Made by a program: the position numbers and the translations under genes
In this document: one piece after another, positions 61,646 to 64,000 of the stretch
How positions within the stretch are numbered: position 1 is the stretch's first letter
How the letters are laid out: each line of letters starts with the position of its first letter
NCBI GenBank assembly: GCA_013400975.1
Contig: WBMZ01006408.1
Span: 124,001-188,000, forward strand
Length of the DNA: 64,000 nucleotides
From: Atrichornis clamosus
Taxonomy: Eukaryota > Chordata > Aves > Passeriformes > Menuridae
Direction of reading: 5' to 3'
The notes under the pieces: model-generated
Seen by the model: the letters and a program-made list of their open reading frames with translations, nothing else
Databases searched by the model: none
Told to the model about the DNA's origin: nothing

Positions 61646-64000
61646 TTAAGCCATTCCTTTTGGAATAGACCTCATCACATTCTTTCCATGTGGCAATTTA
61701 AATTTCAAATCCTTTGCTGCATTTCATTTGAAATAGTCCAGTTTCGTTAGCATTTCCAAGCCGCACTTGAACACATGCAATTAGCAACTCTTTTATCTCA
61801 CTCTGATAGCACAGGCTTTGGTTTAAATAAAAGCAAAGACCCATAGAAACATATAGAAAGATAGCTCTGCTAGTTATTCACTTGTTTGAGACATAATAGT
61901 TCTTGCAGATAGTATATTATAAAGACAGCTCTGCATTTCCTGATACTGTGCCATTACTGTCATATGGACAAACAAAACAGCACAGAAAATTGTGGCTGTG
62001 TACAGGCATAACTGAGAGACCTAAAAACGACAGTTTGGGGGTTCATAAAACGTGGTGCAGTTTTTACATATCTCCATGCTGCCCTTTCCCCCATCACTTC
62101 TACGCCTTTCACATCCTGGCCCTAAGTAGCACTCTGACAGTCAGTGGTACAACTTCCATTGACTTACCGCACCAGAAGCCAATCTCCTGGAATAGTGTAA
62201 GAAAATCTTCTCTTACAATACATCCTCCATAACTAGAGAAATACCAACAATCTACAAACTGTTCCAGTGGAAACTAAACCATGTCTCCCTGATTCTCATA
62301 ACTTACAGCTTCATTCTGTAATTACAGAGTCATCCTTCAAAACCAAACAGTTCTCTGTTTCCATGCTCTTTTTTAACCATCATCAAAAAGAATGTATTCT
62401 TTAGACTGATGGACTCCTATCAGATGAAGTGGGACTAGTATAAGAAGAAGAGTGATTTGATTACATGTACAAGGGCTATTTGGCAGTATTTTTAGCACTG
62501 GAGTAAAATTTTTTCATTAACTATTACAATAGATTAAAATTAAAAACCCACCCTGAATTTGTTTACCTTACACTGCACAAGGGTTGTTTTCTCTTAGCAA
62601 GTCACTATGAAATACAAAAGGCTAATCCAAGATGATGGGCCCATCTTAAAAAACATGGTGAGTCGGTTCTTTTAAGTGGAAATCATCCTCCATTTACCAG
62701 ACCATCTACCTGAGACACCCACTATCATTTTTCTTCCCCTTCAGAGAGAGAACACAGAAAAAGGGAAGCACGAGGATGCTACCCACAGACCAGGAGGAAG
62801 AAAACTGGCTTCCACAGCTTTCACAGCATTTTTAACCAGGATTCTCAAACTACTCCAATTATTAAATATACTCAACTTCCACTTAATTATAAATACATCG
62901 CTTCTAATGTTTGTACCTCGTTTTCAAAAAAAATTAAAAGACAAATTACTTTCCAAACCACACAGGACAACAAGCTACTGATAGGGTCCAGCAATACATA
63001 GGGCTGGCACTCTCAACTACTCTCTCAGAGTTGATTAAATTCTCTCAAAACAGAAAGAAAGTATATCATCTGTAAAAAAGGTAAAGTCACACTGGAATAT
63101 GTCATTATAATCAGTTAAATTACTATTTACATTTGTTAGAGCTTTGTGATTGCTATCATCTTACCTACATGGATCATAAGGAACTATTTGATTAGTCTAA
63201 TTTTGATTCATGTAATTACAATCAAAGTGATATCTATTGCATAACTACTGAATACATTGTATTTTCAGAAAGAATACTGAATTTAGGTCTGTTTGGGATT
63301 TTCTGTTATTTCAAGCAGAAGATCCTACCTTTTCAAGATCTAGAAACCCAGCACAGAGGCATGTTTTGACCTGAAGTTTCACAACTTGCATGTTGGTTAT
63401 TTGCTTTTGGCTTGCTTTGTCACATGCCTTGCACAGTGCCCTGCAGAACTTCGGAGCTGACCCTGCAAAGCAGCACCTGGATCTAAGATCCTCTTTTTTA
63501 AAAATCAATCAATCAATCAATCAACTATGACTACAGCACCGAAAGACTGGCATAATCACTTGGCTCTTGCACAAGCCAGCAGGAGAAAGACTCATTCTTT
63601 TCTTTTTCTCACCATTGCTTTACTACAGTTAGTTTTGCATGTTTGGGATGTCACCCACCAGCTTACAGACAGCAGGAGCTTCCTCTTTTCAGGTTACTAC
63701 TGCTTTTTTGATCAAAAGAAAACACAAAAACTGGATGTTCTCATGTGCCTATGGGGCCCAGACAGGTGTCTGTGGCTCTTTTTTGGGAAGTCTAAAGAAA
63801 ACAAGTTTAGGAAGGGCATGAACTACAGTCTTACTCATTCTCTGTCCCATTCCAATAGCAATAGCACCCATAATTTTTTCTCAGAAATTTATTTACCCTG
63901 TTCATAAAAACCTGTATGTCAGCAGTTATGTAGCCCTGCTGAGAGAAAGTTTTTCCCACTGTCTAATACAATATTCCTCCAGTGGAGTTTAAGCCCACCA
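61646..64000. other. Non-coding stretch, no gene recognised
   Basis: AT-rich DNA with short featureless open frames (126 codons or fewer, the longest at 63527-63907 on +). A (AATC)5 run is listed separately. No transposon or RNA gene was recognised up to the window end. Confidence 0.55.
63503..63522. repeat. (AATC)5 microsatellite
   Basis: Five perfect AATC units follow a T/A-rich stretch and end in AAC. It is a simple tetranucleotide repeat and probably length-variable. Confidence 0.9.

Overview
The window looks like non-coding DNA from a bird, or less likely another sauropsid. The evidence is the transposon content. Several fragments are CR1 LINEs, the dominant retrotransposon of birds and reptiles. 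They include recent-looking 3' ends that begin, on the + strand, with the typical (CACAGAAT)-like termini, and older degenerate copies. There are no Alu, L1 or B1/B2 elements, repeat density is low, and base composition is moderately AT-rich with few CpGs. All this fits an avian intron or intergenic region. No species or chromosome can be assigned from the sequence alone.

I found no credible host protein-coding gene, rRNA, tRNA or CRISPR array. The only open frames with a recognisable protein signature lie inside CR1 elements: the C-terminal part of the ORF2 reverse transcriptase and its tail. The other open frames are short, overlap on both strands, match no family I know and cluster in the GC-richer patches, as chance frames do. 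Unrecognised small exons of a large gene cannot be excluded.

Layout: 1-6.3 kb has no gene. A weak ancient CR1 3' end (minus strand) lies near 6.3-6.45 kb. From 6.45 to 29.4 kb the sequence is unannotated, with a GC-richer patch at 12.2-12.96 kb and a perfect inverted repeat at 22.2 kb. A short CR1 3' end (minus) lies at 29.4-29.6 kb, and a CpG-enriched patch with a NotI site at 32.9-33.3 kb. A roughly 1 kb ancient CR1 (plus) spans 34.35-35.4 kb and keeps a mutated reverse-transcriptase catalytic motif. A 99-bp G-rich polypurine tract abutting a perfect hairpin lies at 38.9-39.04 kb, and a possible MIR-like scrap at 44.4 kb. A CR1 3' end (minus) lies at 45.3-45.7 kb, a TA/GATA/CATA microsatellite at 49.2 kb, and a CpG cluster with a CRE-like site at 50.57-50.68 kb. 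An ancient CR1 (minus) lies at 52.2-52.5 kb and a weak MIR-like scrap at 54.0-54.1 kb. The best-preserved CR1 (minus, 0.9 kb, 5'-truncated and frameshifted) lies at 55.9-56.8 kb, and an ancient amniote MIR/L2-tail-type repeat at 61.4-61.65 kb.

There is no operon-like or pathway organisation to describe, and I found no convincing undescribed biological system. The items most worth a second look are the CpG/CRE cluster at 50.6 kb, the purine tract with hairpin at 38.9 kb, and the old amniote repeats, which could have been co-opted as regulatory sequence. All family assignments rest on remembered consensus similarity and were not computed.
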